Assembly (NCBI RefSeq): GCF_902167145.1
Contig: NC_050096.1
Span: 76,442,683-76,506,682 of the forward strand
From: Zea mays
Taxonomy: Eukaryota > Streptophyta > Magnoliopsida > Poales > Poaceae
Direction of reading: 5' to 3'
DNA: 64,000 nt
Position 1 is the first letter of the stretch. Each line of letters opens with the position of its first letter. A program made the translations under genes and the position numbers. The notes under the pieces are model-generated. The model was not told where the DNA came from. It searched no databases and saw only the letters and a list, made by a program, of their open reading frames with translations. Below are positions 21,985 through 33,171 of this stretch, in pieces.

Positions 21985-22187
21985 CAGCCTGAGAGTGTAG
22001 GCTGATGCTTGTGATTTGTGACATGTGCCTTACGATTGACGCAGAATTTCGGTTGTGTAACCCAGTTGTTCTCCAACACACCATGTTCAGGCGTGTGCTT
22101 GGAGAGCAGTGGGGTTATGCTGCCGAAATTTCACGGCAATCGTAGGCTACACGTCACAAATCACAAGCATCGGCCTACACTCTTGGG
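21985..22187 (+). repeat. Foldback before the CACTA-2 transposase start
   Basis: This is a near-complete 200-bp hairpin. Outer arms GTGTAGGC/GCCTACAC and GATGCTTGTGATTTGTGAC/GTCACAAATCACAAGCATC enclose AATTTCGG/CCGAAATT, GTGTAACCC/GGGGTTATG and CTCCAA/TTGGAG pairs. It ends about 85 bp before the ATG at 22273. The right arm core GGGGTTATGCTGCCGAAATTT matches CACTA-3 and, in shorter form, CACTA-1. Confidence 0.82.
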
Positions 22188-22624
22188 TGGGTTTAGGGCC
22201 TTTACCTAATAGGGAGTTCACCTAAGCCACGGACGATCGTTGATGTTCTTTGTCTTTTGTTTAGCCTTTGAAATGGACGGTGATCGGAGGGTGATGTATG
22301 ACGGGTGGAGAAAGGATGGTGCACATTCGAATGAATGGATGGTTGTAACAAAGACTTTTCTTGAGCACGCTTTCAAAGATGCAACTGGTCGTCTAGTGAA
22401 GTGTCCTTGCAATCGCTGCGAGAACAAGTGGCCTCAGAAGAAGGAAGAAATGGAGAAACACCTTTGCAAAAGTGGGTTTATGCCGAACTACCTTGTATGG
22501 TACCGGCATAGAGAGTCTATTTGACACGTTGACGCGGAGGTGGAACTTGATGACGACCATGATAGGATGGACGACATGTTGCATGATCTTGGTAGGGAGG
22601 TTGAACACTACACCAAAATAAGCA

Positions 22625-22905
22625 ACTTCCGAGAGGCTAATAACTTCCTACGGTTTTTTTTTCAAAACCGTAGGACATTAATAATTTCCGAGAGGCGACT
22701 AGTGCCTCTCGGAAGTTAAGTTAACTTCCGACGGCTCGCCAAGAGCCTCTCGAAAGTTAAGTTAACTTCCGACGGCCTCTCGGAAGTTAAGTTAACTTCC
22801 GACGGCTGGCCCGGAGCCTCTCGGAAGTTACATATTCAGGCGTTGACCGGTCGGGGTAGGCCTTAACTTCCGACGGTTTTGCACAGGGCCTCTCGGAAGT
22901 TATCA
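22625..22905. repeat. CACTA-3 5' subterminal repeats
   Basis: Alternating AACTTCCGACGG and CCTCTCGGAAGTT motifs occur about ten times. Several form ready hairpins such as CTCTCGGAAGTTAAGTTAACTTCCGACGG. The matching 3' array is 29490-29800. Confidence 0.88.
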
Positions 22906-22917
22906 TTTTTAGGCTAA

Positions 22918-23411
22918 CGGCGCGCGCCCGTCTCTGTCCGTCTCCCATTTTCCAGCGTCCGCTACGCCGTCATCCGCGCTCCATCGCCGCTCCACCGCCA
23001 CCTGCTCGTCGGAATGCGCCACCGCGCTCGCCCCTCGCTCGCCGCCGCGCTCCACCGCCGCCTGCTGCGCTCGCCCCGCGCGCCCGCCTGCTCGCCAGAA
23101 CGCGCCGCCGCGCTCCACTGCCGCCTGTTGCGCTCGCCCCGCGTGCCTGCCTGCTCGGCCTGCTCCACCGCCGCCTGCTCGACCGCGCGCCCGCCTGCGC
23201 AGCCTGCTCCACCGCCGCCTGCTCGGCCGCCGGCGTGCCCGTCTGCTCGGCTGCCTCCCCGCCGCCGGCTGCTCAGCCGCCCCACATCCCGTCGTCTCCT
23301 GCTCGCCCGCCCGGCTCCGCCAGCCGCCGCGGCACGCGTGGCAGCCGTTGTCGTTCCGCCCCGCCCGCTACTCGCCCGGCCCGGCTCCGCCAGTCACCGT
23401 CGTCGCTTCAG
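22918..23411 (+). other. GC-rich leader of CACTA-3
   Basis: This block of CGCCGCCTGCTCGCC-type sequence has frames open on both strands. It ends CGCTTCAGGTAACTAC, a plausible splice donor near 23412. It holds no recognisable protein. A 5' untranslated exon is the most economical reading. Confidence 0.5.
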
Positions 23412-23696
23412 GTAACTACTTTCGAGTGTTTATATTATATTTTTTATATTAAATATGCTAACTTCCGAGAGTTAACTGTTTTTAAACCGTAGAAAGTTAT
23501 GTTAATAGGGTTAATTAACTTAATAAGCTAGGTGGTGCATGTAATTGAATTATGTTAGTCTCTTGTTTGTTGCGTGTTAGTAATATTTTTGCAAAATTGT
23601 CGTAGTGTTGTGAAACCTATGTGTCGCCAATTCCGGATAGGCACGAGTCACATGATACACATATGACTCTATTGGTCCGAAATTGTCCCTTTTTTG

Positions 23697-23900
23697 GACA
23701 GCCTGTTAGTGGATGATAGAGCTATGGATTTATGACAATGACGGGTCCGAACGAGATTTTGGTGACATAACCCTGTTGTTCTTATTGCACCATTTATGGG
23801 CATGCAAATGGAGAACAACGGGGTTATGCTGCTGAAATTTCGTTCGAACTCATTGCTCGTCATAAATCGTTGCTTTATTGGTCAGTCATGGGTGGGTTTA
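23697..23900 (+). repeat. Foldback before the CACTA-3 transposase start
   Basis: Arms pair as GATTTATGAC/GTCATAAATC, GGGTCCGAACGAGATTTT/GAAATTTCGTTCGAACTC and AACCCTGTTGTTCT/AGAACAACGGGGTT, around a loop near 23790. It is followed by GGGTGGGTTTAG, as in CACTA-2, and lies about 100 bp before the ATG at 23999. A conserved ATTGTCC...TTTTGGACAGCCTG precedes it, also as in CACTA-2. Confidence 0.82.
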
Positions 23901-23998
23901 GGAACTATCTTTTCCTATAGATGTAGTGACACGATCGATATGTGTTTAGTACCAGAAAAAATTTATGAATCATGTGTTCTACTATTTTAGAATCAAAT

Positions 23999-26197
23999 AT
24001 GGTGGGTGAGGACCATCGATGGATGTATGAAGGTTGGCGTATGAATGATCCCTCAGCAGATTGGATAAGAAAGACATAGGATTTTATTGATCGTGCTTTT
24101 GCGATATCAAGAACCGGCACGGATGTGCGTTGTCCATGTAGTATATGTCGGATTTGTAGATGTCAAGACAAGAGAACTCTGTCGGGGCACCTTTGCAAAT
24201 ATGGCTACATGCCTGACTATGAAGTCTGGGTGTATCACGGCGAGGACTTTCCCCATGAAAATTCGCCGGAAGCCAACAACACTGACGACGTGGAGTACGA
24301 TAGAATGGACGAGATGCTTGAAGATTTAAGGGAGGATCCTGATTTGGTGTTTCCACCAAATCATGAGGAGCCACCTCCTCCAGAGGTTAAAAAGTTCTTC
24401 GACCTCCTTAAGGCTGCAGAAGAGCCTTTGTACGAACACACAACAGTTTCAGTCCTCGCTTTCGTGACTCGACTTATGGCTATCAAGTCCAAGTTCGTGT
24501 TCTCGAGCAATTGTTACAACGAGCTCTTGAACTTAATCTGCGAGGTGTTTCCACCAAATCACAAGATGCCGAAAGACATGTATCAGTGCAGGAAACTGCT
24601 CTCTGGTCTAGGTATGGACTATCAGAAAATCGATGTCTGTCCAGATAATTGTATGCTGTTCTGGAAGGATCATGAGAATGATAGTAAGTGTCTAAAGTGT
24701 GGCAAGTCGAGATATGTAGAGGTTAAAAACGATGATGGTGAAATGGTCACATCAACTGTAGCCCAAAAGCAACTTCGTTATATGCCTCTTGTGCCTCGTG
24801 TTAAGCGTTTGTTTCTTTTGAGGAACACAGCTAGGCACATGAGATGGCATAAAGAACATGAACGAGGGGACACTCATGTGATGATGCACCCGTCTGACAG
24901 TGATGCGTGGAAGGCTCTAGATGACTTTGATCCAGAATTTGCTAGTGAAGCGAGAAATATTCGAATTGGGTTGGTGACAGATGGTTTCACACCTTTCAAT
25001 ACGAACGCAACATCATATTCTTGTTGGCCTGTATTTGTTATTCCATACAACCTTCCACCTCATCTGTGCATGAAATATGATTACATGTTTCTTTCCCTAA
25101 TTATTCCTGGTCCAGACCATCCTGGGAAAGGGCTGAATGTGATGATGCAACCCTTGATCGATGATCTCAAAAAGTTATGGAAAGGAGTCGAAGCATACGA
25201 TTGCTACAAAAATGAGATATTCACACTTCGAGTTGCATATTTGTGGTCCATTCGTGATTTCATGGCATACAGTTTATTTGCTGGATGGAGCTGCAATGGA
25301 ACTCTGACATGTCCAATATGTGGCAAGGATACAGATTGTTTCCGCCTTGAGTTTGGAGGGAAGATCTGTTACTTTGACTGCCACAGATGCTTCTTGCCCC
25401 AAAAACATCCATATAGGTTCGAGGTTAACACCTTTAAGAAGGGCACTATTGTGACAAAGGGACCGCCCAGGCGTCTTAGCGGAATAGAGATTGAGGCTAT
25501 GCTTAATAATTTGAAAGAGAATGAAAGTGGTGATGGATACATAGGTTTTGGAACCGAGCATAACTGGACACATAAATGTGGTTTATGGGAACTACCTTAT
25601 GTTAAGGCATTGATTCTGATGCATAACATTGACGTCATGCATCAGGAACGTAATGTTGGTGAAAGCATTCTAAGTACTTGCATGAATCTATGTGACAAAA
25701 CAAAAGACAATATAAAGGCCAGAAAGGACTTAGCAAAATTTTGTAACCGACCAACACAGGAACTCGACGAAAATGGAAAAAAACCACGTGCTCAATTTTA
25801 TCTAAAACCTAAACAAAAGAAAGAAGTAATGGAATGGTTGAAAATTTTGAAATTCCCAGATGGTTATGCGGCCGGGTTTAGGAGAGCTGTGAACTTAAAG
25901 ACAAATAAAATAACTGGATTGAAGAGCCATGATTATCATATAATGATGGAAAGGCTCCTCCCTATAATGTTCCGTGGGTACTTGAAAGTCAGTATCTGGC
26001 AGGCTTTAGCTGAGTTAAGCTACTTTTATAGGCAACTTTGTGCTAAAGAAATAAACAAAGATGTGATGGAGAAGTTGGAGACAAAAATTCCTGTCCTTAT
26101 ATGCAAGTTGGAGACAGGGTGGGGTGAATGGCCCAATGATGGAGGGTCGGGAGTTGGGGAGCTAGTAGGTCAAGGGAAGGGGAAGCTGGTGTTTTAG
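23999..26197 (+). pseudogene. CACTA-3 TNP2-type transposase, long open frame with altered C-terminus
   Basis: It starts MVGEDHRWMYEGWRMND. A single TAG at about 24077 interrupts the transposase-associated domain (RCPCSICRICRC), after which 690 codons are open (24125-26197). The TNP2 core is well kept: KIDVCPDNCMLFW, CLKCGKSRYVE, TDGFTPFNTNATSYSCWPVF, SIRDFMAYSLFAGW, MHNIDVMHQERNV, SHDYHIMMERLLPIMFRGY, LSYFYRQLCAKE. Around 26113 the homology stops: the sequence CKLE should run into DUF4218, but instead about 25 unrelated Gly-rich residues lead to a stop. DUF4218 and DUF4216 are missing. It may encode a shortened protein if translation starts downstream of the TAG. The full domain set in CACTA-2 suggests this copy lost function. 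Confidence 0.88.
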
Positions 26198-26320
26198 GAG
26201 GAGGTTCTTGAAGCGGGGGAGTTGGAGGGTCTTCACGGGTCCGGAAGCCGCGGAAGACTAGTTGGGTCCCCCTCCTAAAGAACCAGTTAACAAGGTTGAG
26301 ATAATCCCGAGTGGAGATGG
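26113..26320. other. Junction segment of unknown origin in CACTA-3
   Basis: This stretch of about 200 bp replaces the end of the transposase gene. It is purine-rich (GGAGGGTCGGGAGTTGGGG) and unlike either neighbour. On the - strand it reads as a Pro-rich frame with WFFRRGTQLVFRGF. It could be filler from the deletion or a captured fragment; I do not recognise it. Confidence 0.4.
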
Positions 26321-26409
26321 GTAAGAGCATCTTTGCTTTGTTCTTATGACTTACACATTGAGGATAAACAATTATTTTTTGAATTTGACAATTGTGCTTG
26401 TGTTGTTAG

Positions 26410-29181
26410 GGCTTGGCTGGATAGTAGTTTCACCGGCAAAGATCGTGTAAGGCAAGTAAATAAAGTGTTGGGCAATATCTGTCGTATGAGATGGCCTGGA
26501 TTGGTGATTGAGGATGGTATTGAGGTCCCTGTCACAAGATGGGATCAATACGGCCTTGGGGTTAACGCGCAACATGGGAATGCGCAAGGTGCAGTTTGGC
26601 ACGACTTCTGGGTATGTTTATCTATCTTCTTGCCAAGTTATCAGCTCAATGATTGATTCATATTATGGATTCTTGACTATGTTTTTTTTCAGAAACATTA
26701 TAAGTTGCCTGATGGAGATACTCATACCGAGCATGCACACTCCGTGTTCCATAGGAACGCGGCAGATGTTGTAGCAGATATGATGTACTATGTTCGAATC
26801 CAGGTGATTAATCAAGCTATGTTGAGTAGTGAAGGACGACGTGCAGCCACTAAGAGCGATGCGTCATAGTATGGACTTTCTATGACTGAGCAAGATTTTC
26901 TTCAGGTAATTGATGTTTGTGCTTGTGTTAGAAAATTTTTTGTTGCTTGTATATATAGGTGTACATTTGGGCCGGGCCTAATGGGCGGGCACGAAGCACG
27001 AAAAAAAAGCCCGGCCCAAGCACGGCACGACACGAAATTATTTCGGGCCAGGCCGGCCCGGCCCGTTGCATCGGGCCGTGCTTGGGCCGACGCCGAGGCC
27101 CACGGGCGGGCACGAGCCCGGCCCGTTTAAGCAGACCCGAATTGGCCCGTTTACTAGCACGAAAAGGCCCAAAATTCATAGCAGCGCCAGCGCACTCCTG
27201 TGTGTCCACGGGCCTAAAGCGCGGCCCATTAACCAGAAACCCTACGTACGTCCCTACTCTCCCTACCCGGCCGCCGTTTTTCTCCTGTGGCCGTGTCCCG
27301 ATCCGCCGATCGCCCGATCCCGACTGGCGACTCGCCGACTCCCATCCGGGCATCTGGGATCCGGCCGCCGTCTCAGCCTCCAAGCGGTCACCGGAGTCAG
27401 AGAGCAGCCCTGCGCGAGTGCGACCGGTCAGGCGGTCACCGGAGTCGCGGCCTCCCCTGCGCGAGCGCGAGCGCCGAGGCGCCGACGGGAGCCGCGGCCT
27501 CCCCTGCGCCGCTGCGCGAGCGCGACCGCTGAGGCGCCTTTGCGCCCTGCGTCCCTGCGGCCGAGCGCGACCACCGACCGGAGCCGCGGCCGAGCGCGAC
27601 CGGAGCCCAAATGTATTCTGGGCTCGATTTTGTATTTCGGGCCCAAATGTGTATTTCGGGCCATTTTTTATTTTGGACCACCCGTTTAAAAGCACGACAT
27701 GTTTAGTGAAATATGGGTCGGGCCTTGGGCCGAGGGGTCGGCCCATGGGTCGGCACGGCACGGCACGGCCCAAATTTAATACTGGGCCGGGTCGGCCCGA
27801 AATTAAACGTGCTGGGCCTATTCGGGCTTGGGCCGGGCCAGGCCGGGCGGCCCGAATGTACACCTATACTTGTATATGATACAATTACTTGTAAATGAAT
27901 TGTGTTTCTGTAGCATTCGATTCCATGGATAGCCGCCAATGATGCTGCTTGGCGTGCCTTATGCCGTTATTGGGCTTCTGATGATTTCAAGGCAAAGTCT
28001 ATGCGACAAAGTTCCAATCGTGGAACCGAGTCGTATCACAAGTATGGAGGTGATGATCACTTTCGTTTGGCAAAACGAATGGTAAGTGCAATTTATTTCA
28101 TTTTTTGTTTATTGTAGTTGACTTGCTGTAATTTCTGATTATAATGTTTGTCAAATGTACGTACAGGAAGCTAGCAGTGGTGTAGTGCCCAGTGATGTTC
28201 AAGTATACCTGAGGGGGCACAGAGGATCAGATCCTGCAAACCCAGATGTGTTGTGTAGCCAAAAGGCAACAGATCGTCTGGTGAGTGTTTTGAAATGCTT
28301 GGTAGATTTTGTTCATATGAAATTTTGTATGTAAGATGACATTGTTCTTTTGTATACAGGCTGCATATGGTGAGGCGATGTCTAGTCAGCATGGATCGGA
28401 CTATGACTGGAGGACCGCACCTATTGATCCTCAGGTTGTGTATGCGAGTGGTGGAAAACCCCATGGAAGGTATGGACTCTACATACCTTATCTTGTTTCA
28501 TCGGTTTAAGTACAATACATTTATTTTGAATCTGTTGTGATGTTACTTGTTTGAAGGTACTCGATGTTCGATAACGTTATCGACTTGAGCCAGGTGACAG
28601 TTTAGAGGGGAGGTTCGTCGAGGTCTGCTGCTCGTAGCTCCCGTCGCTCTACTCAGGATACTGTAGAAGTTGAGCGACTACGAGAAGAGCTTAGGCAACA
28701 TCAGGAGCGGCAAAGGGTTCAGGAGGAATACTTGAGGCAACATGCTGCGCAACAAGAATACTATGCTACTCAGTTTCAACAACAGCAAGCACTGATACAA
28801 GTAAGTTCAAAAAGATCTTTCATTTTAAGTTATGTATTGATTTAAAACAGTGACATTAATGTGTTCGGCGATTTGATAGCAACTAGCACAAGCCCAAGGG
28901 ATACAGATTCCGATGGCCCCCCACCTCAACCTCTCATACATTTTCCTTGGCCTTCACCTCCACCTCCACCTACCGAACATCAGGTATGCAAATTTTTCAT
29001 TATTTACTTGTTATATTATGGTGTAACTCCATGAATGTCATTTGTACAGGTATATGAGACCCCTCCAGCTACCTTGCTGGTGCAGCAACAACATGATGGC
29101 TTAGAATTTGTCGATGCGTTGTTCGCTAGTGGAGGTAGTGAGCATCACTTTTCGCTGATTCCTGATGTTGATCGACAGTAG
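26410..29181 (+). pseudogene. CACTA-3 second gene, Transposase_24-like, multi-exon
   Basis: Recognisable exons start with AWLDSSFTGKDRVRQVN (26410) and RWPGLVIEDG. Next are KHYKLPDGDTHTEHAHSVF (about 26692), IPWIAANDAAWRALCRYW (about 27916), EASSGVVPSDVQVYLRGHRG (about 28170), YGEAMSSQHGSDYDWR (about 28365), a Gln/Arg coiled region (about 28660-28800), and the final exon ending PDVDRQ at 29181. Introns show GTAAG/GTGAG donors and CAG/TAG acceptors. The N-terminal exon is not found and is probably lost with the deletion at 26113-26320. A TAG near 26866 and another near 28603 interrupt it. The intron after 26907 contains the 26958-27864 element. Confidence 0.8.
26958..27864. mobile_element. GC-rich terminal-inverted-repeat element in a CACTA-3 intron
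   Basis: The ends GGTGTACATTTGGGCCGGGC and the inverted GGCCCGAATGTACACC enclose 907 bp. TATA occurs on both sides (26954-26957 and 27865-27868) and may be the target duplication. The interior is packed with GGGCCGGGC, CGGGCACG and GGCACGGC words near both ends. Frames of about 306 and 311 codons are open on opposite strands across almost its whole length, but with no recognisable domain. It is probably a non-autonomous DNA element; the superfamily is not assigned. Confidence 0.65.
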
Positions 29182-29489
29182 TGGACTTCCATTCTATGTG
29201 TTTTGTGAGACTTGAAACTTGTGTCTTGTGAGACTATTATGTGGATGTAACTTGTGTCTCGTGAGACTTGAAACTTTGTGGACTGTTCTGGCCAGACTAT
29301 TATGACTTTATATGTGACATGTGGTATATTGTGGCTTTTAAATATATTGTGGTATATTGTGGCTGTCATTTTTGTATATTGTGATATATGTGGCTGTCAT
29401 TTTGATATATGTGGCTGTTATTTTGATATATGTGGCTGTTAATGTGGTGAATAATGAAAATTAAATTGCATTTTTTGTGCTGGTCATTT

Positions 29490-29800
29490 TAACTTCCGAG
29501 AGGACAACTAAAACGGTCGGAAGTTAGCCTTCACACGGCGTCAGCGCAAAACAAACGGCGTCAAACTTTAACTTCTTAGAGGACTGCTTTGGCTCTCGGA
29601 AGTTAGCGTAACTTCTGAGAGGGAACTTTGGCTCTCGGAAGTTAGCATAACTTCCGAGAGGCTCTCGGAAGTGAGCGTAACTTCCGACTAAAATCTTACG
29701 AGAGGATAACTTCCGACGGAATTATCTATCTTCCGACGATTTACATAACTTCTGAGAGTTTAGCTCTAACTTCCTACGGTTTAGGCCCTAGGAAATTAAA
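29490..29800. repeat. CACTA-3 3' subterminal repeats
   Basis: This array uses the same AACTTCCGAGAGG/CTCTCGGAAGTT motif as the 5' array, with some AACTTCTGAGAGG variants. It runs up to the 3' terminal inverted repeat. Confidence 0.88.
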
Positions 29801-32800
29801 CATTTTGGTGTAGTGGAAATGAACGATGAGGAGCCAGGGCAGCTTCCACGCAATGCTCAGGAATTCTTCCGGCTACTCACCGCGGGAGAAGAGAGACTGC
29901 ACGAGCACACTCAGATGTCAGTTCTTGGGACTCTCACAAGACTAATGGCGATAAAGTCGAAGCACAACATTTCAAACAATGCTTACATTGACATCATCCA
30001 ACTGATGGGCGAGGTTCTCCCGGAGAATCATAAGTTGCCAAAGAATATGTACTTTGCAAAGAAGATGTTGGCTGGTCTTGGGATGACATATGAGAAGATC
30101 GACGTGTGTCCCAACAGTTGCATGCTATTCTTTGAGGAGGATGACAAGCTGGACCATTGTAAGCATTGCAAAGCTTCTAGATATGTCGAGGTGACAAATG
30201 ATGAGGGTGAATTGGTAGTTATGAAGGTCGTAGCTAAGCAACTTCGTCGGTTGCCCATCATTCCTCGGCTTTCAAGGTTGTTCCTCAACAAGGAAATAGC
30301 TCTGCATATGACGTGGCCAAAGAATGGTGTAAGTCTCATCACTGATCTAGACATAATGGTCCATCCGTCGGACGGTGATGCGTGGAAGGCATTTGATGAG
30401 TTTGATCCCAAATTTGCAAACGACTCTAGGAGTGTACGGCTTGGTCTATCGACGGACGGATTCACACCTTTCAATAGCAGTGCAAGCCCTTACTCGTGTT
30501 GGCCTGTCTTCATTGTGCTATATAATCTTCCTCCTGAGTTGGTCAACAAAGAAGAGTTCATGTTCCTTGCACTAGTCATCCCAGGCCCCGAGCATCTAAG
30601 GCTAAAGCTGAATATGTTTGTTCGCCCTTTAATTGAAGAGCTGAAACAATTGTGGAGAGGTGTGAAGGCTTATGACAGCCATACTGAAAAGGAGTTTACC
30701 ATGCGCGCTGCTTATTTGTGGTCAGTGCATGATCTGCTGGCGTATGGAGATTGGTCTGGATGGTGTGTTCATGGTCGGTTGTGCTGTCCCATATGTATGA
30801 ATGATACGGATGCATTCAGATTGAAGCATGGTGGGACAGTGTCATTCTTTGATGCTCATCGACGTTGGACTCCATTCAAGCATGATTTCAGGAGTTCGCT
30901 TACTGCATTCAGAAGTGGAGCCAAAATCAGAAATGGGCCACCAAAGAGGCAAACTGCACCGTAGATAATGGCATGACATGCTCGTCTGAAGCCAGGAGAA
31001 AATGATAGGTTCCAAGGCTACAGGGAGGACCACAACTGGACCCATATTTCATCAATATGGGAGCTTCCGTATGCAAAAGCCTTGATCATGCCGCACAACA
31101 TAGACTTGATGCACCAAGAGCGTAACGTTGCTGAAAGCATCATAAGCACATGTTTCGACGTGACTAATAAAACAAAAGATAATATGAAGGCAAGAAAAGA
31201 CATGACTGAAATTTGTAAGAGGCCGATGCTCGAGTTGAAAGTAAGCGATAAAGGGCATGAGAGTAGGTCGCGAGCTGATTACTGCCTCAAGCCGGATGAA
31301 AGGAAAGAAATATTTAAGTGGTTGAAGAATCTGAAATTTCTAGATCAATATGCGGCAAATCTGAAACGGGCCGTCAATCTGAAGACCGGTAAATTGATCG
31401 GTTTGAAAAGCCATGACTACCATAATATTATGGAGAGGCTGATGCCCGTGATTTTTTGAGGCTATTTTAAGGATGAGCTTTGGAGCATATTTGCAGAGCT
31501 GAGTTACTTCTATAGGGAAGTATGCGCAAAGACGATATCAAAGAGGTTGATGCAGAAATTTGAGAAAGAAATTCCAATTCTTATGTGTAAATTTGAAAAG
31601 GTTTTCCCGCCAGGATTCTTCAATGTGATGCAACATCTAATTGTGCATTTGGCTTGGGAACTTTGGTAGGCAGACCAGTGCAATTCAGGTGGATGTATCC
31701 TATAGAAAGGGCGTTGAAAAAGCTCAGGGCGTCTGTTCGCAACAAGGCTAGAGTCGAAGGGTGTATTGCTGAGGCTTTTGCCCTTAAGGAGATATCTCAA
31801 TTCTCAACCAAGTATTTCGCTCGAGCCAACAATGTGTTTGCGCCTTCAGTGCGACTTCATGTCGAAAATGAATCACCCCAAAGCACCCTTCAGATTTTTG
31901 CGAATCCGGGTAAATCAGTTGGAAAAGGGAGTGTACGTCACATTGAAGCATCAGATTTGAACACACAAATGCTATATATGTATAGCAATATTGACAGCAC
32001 ACAAGAGGCATTCAAGTAAGTTTTCCTCATAGTTACGTCCATTTTCTCATCTCATAATTTCTATAGTGTGTAATCTCCATGTTTCTAATATGTCCAACAT
32101 GTTTGATGAAGAATGTTGGAAATCTACTAGCAAACCTACTGCCATCCAATTAGAAAATCTTCGACGTGATGGGTTGAAAGGTGGCCCAAACTTCGTGCAG
32201 TGGTTTCGTAATTATGTTAGTAATTTTCGTTCTCTCATTGTCCATACTTAATCTTTGAATTTTGGACCTGGAAGATATAATGCATATACTAATTCCTTGT
32301 ATAGGTTTCCAAAAACTCTGTGCACCCAGACTTGCAGCAAATGGCACATACCTCTGTGTCCGTTAGGAACTATACTCGCTATGATGTAAATGGATATCGC
32401 TTCCGAACCACGAAATTGGAGAAGAGTCGACCATTGGCAGCCACCACCAATAGTGGTGTGTTGGCAAGTTCATATGTTGACGATGACAAAGTAGTGGACT
32501 ATTACGGTGTTCTTCAAAACATTGTAGAGTTGATTTTCAATGGCCCCAAGGAACTTAAAGTCGTGTTTTTCGAGTGCGACTGGTTTGATGCTCATAGTGG
32601 GACTCGTGTCGACAAGTATGGTAATGTCGAGGTGAAGCATAACTCTAGGATTCCGAGCAGTATGAGCGATGTTGTCCTTGCAAATCAGGCAAATCAGGTG
32701 TACTACCTGCCATATCCTCACCCAAGCCTTAGGGCTTGGTGGGTTGCAATCAAAGTCAACACACAAGTCTTCACTCCTGAGAGTGCTGACTATGTGAGTA

Positions 32801-33171
32801 CGAGCAGGGACAACGATGATGATGTTTTTCAACCAGAAGCAACGTCGAATCAAGACATAGCTCACCAATTCCATGTGACCAATGGAGAAGGCCTTGAAAA
32901 TCTTTGTAGCAATTCAAGCGACTTAATTGAAGAACCTAGCTCAAAGCACAAACGACCAGTCGTCGTTAGAAGATCAGTAAGGATCCAACAAAATCAAGAG
33001 TGTATGAATGAACAACGAGCCGAAGAAGCATCATCGGATGCGGATGACTTTTGATTAGTATGTTTCTTTTAGTTAATCAATTAAGCTATGTATTGCAATT
33101 TTCACATTATTAATTTTCATATTATTTGTTTCATATACTGTGGTTTGACATTAATTTATCTACAGTTGAAC

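Larger units (their letters stand above)
22606..29815 (+). mobile_element. CACTA-3, complete termini, inserted in the CACTA-2 transposase gene
   Basis: The 5' end CACTACACCAAAAT and 3' end ATTTTGGTGTAGTG are a 14-bp terminal inverted repeat. The target triplet gaa flanks both ends (22603-22605 and 29816-29818). It is 7210 bp long. It contains AACTTCCGAGAGG-type subterminal repeats, a GC-rich leader, a foldback, a nearly open transposase frame and a second gene. A 907-bp terminal-repeat element lies in an intron of the second gene. Reading across the insertion without it restores the CACTA-2 transposase frame. Confidence 0.95.
22273..33054 (+). pseudogene. CACTA-2 TNP2-type transposase, split by CACTA-3
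   Basis: The first part is 22273-22605: MDGDRRVMYDGWRKDG, transposase-associated domain with VKCPCNRCENK. The second part resumes at 29816 in the same frame: a linker (EEPGQLPRNAQEFFRLL), the TNP2 core (KIDVCPNSCMLFF, CKHCKASRYVE, TDGFTPFNSSASPYSCWPVF, MPHNIDLMHQERNV), then DUF4218 (about 31500-32019) and DUF4216 (32320-33054: RYDVNGYRFRT, FECDWFD). Stops occur at 22522 (TGA), 30964 (TAG), about 30976 (TGA) and 31459 (TGA, aligned with Arg in CACTA-3). A frame change lies near 31650. Introns follow 32019 and about 32220. The 383-codon frame at 29813-30964 is the best preserved part. Confidence 0.9.

Noticed and set aside
26928..27879. Two frames of more than 300 codons on opposite strands
   Set aside because: They mirror each other across a GC-rich terminal-repeat element and show low-complexity Arg/Pro/Gly composition without any domain. 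Kept only as part of the mobile element.
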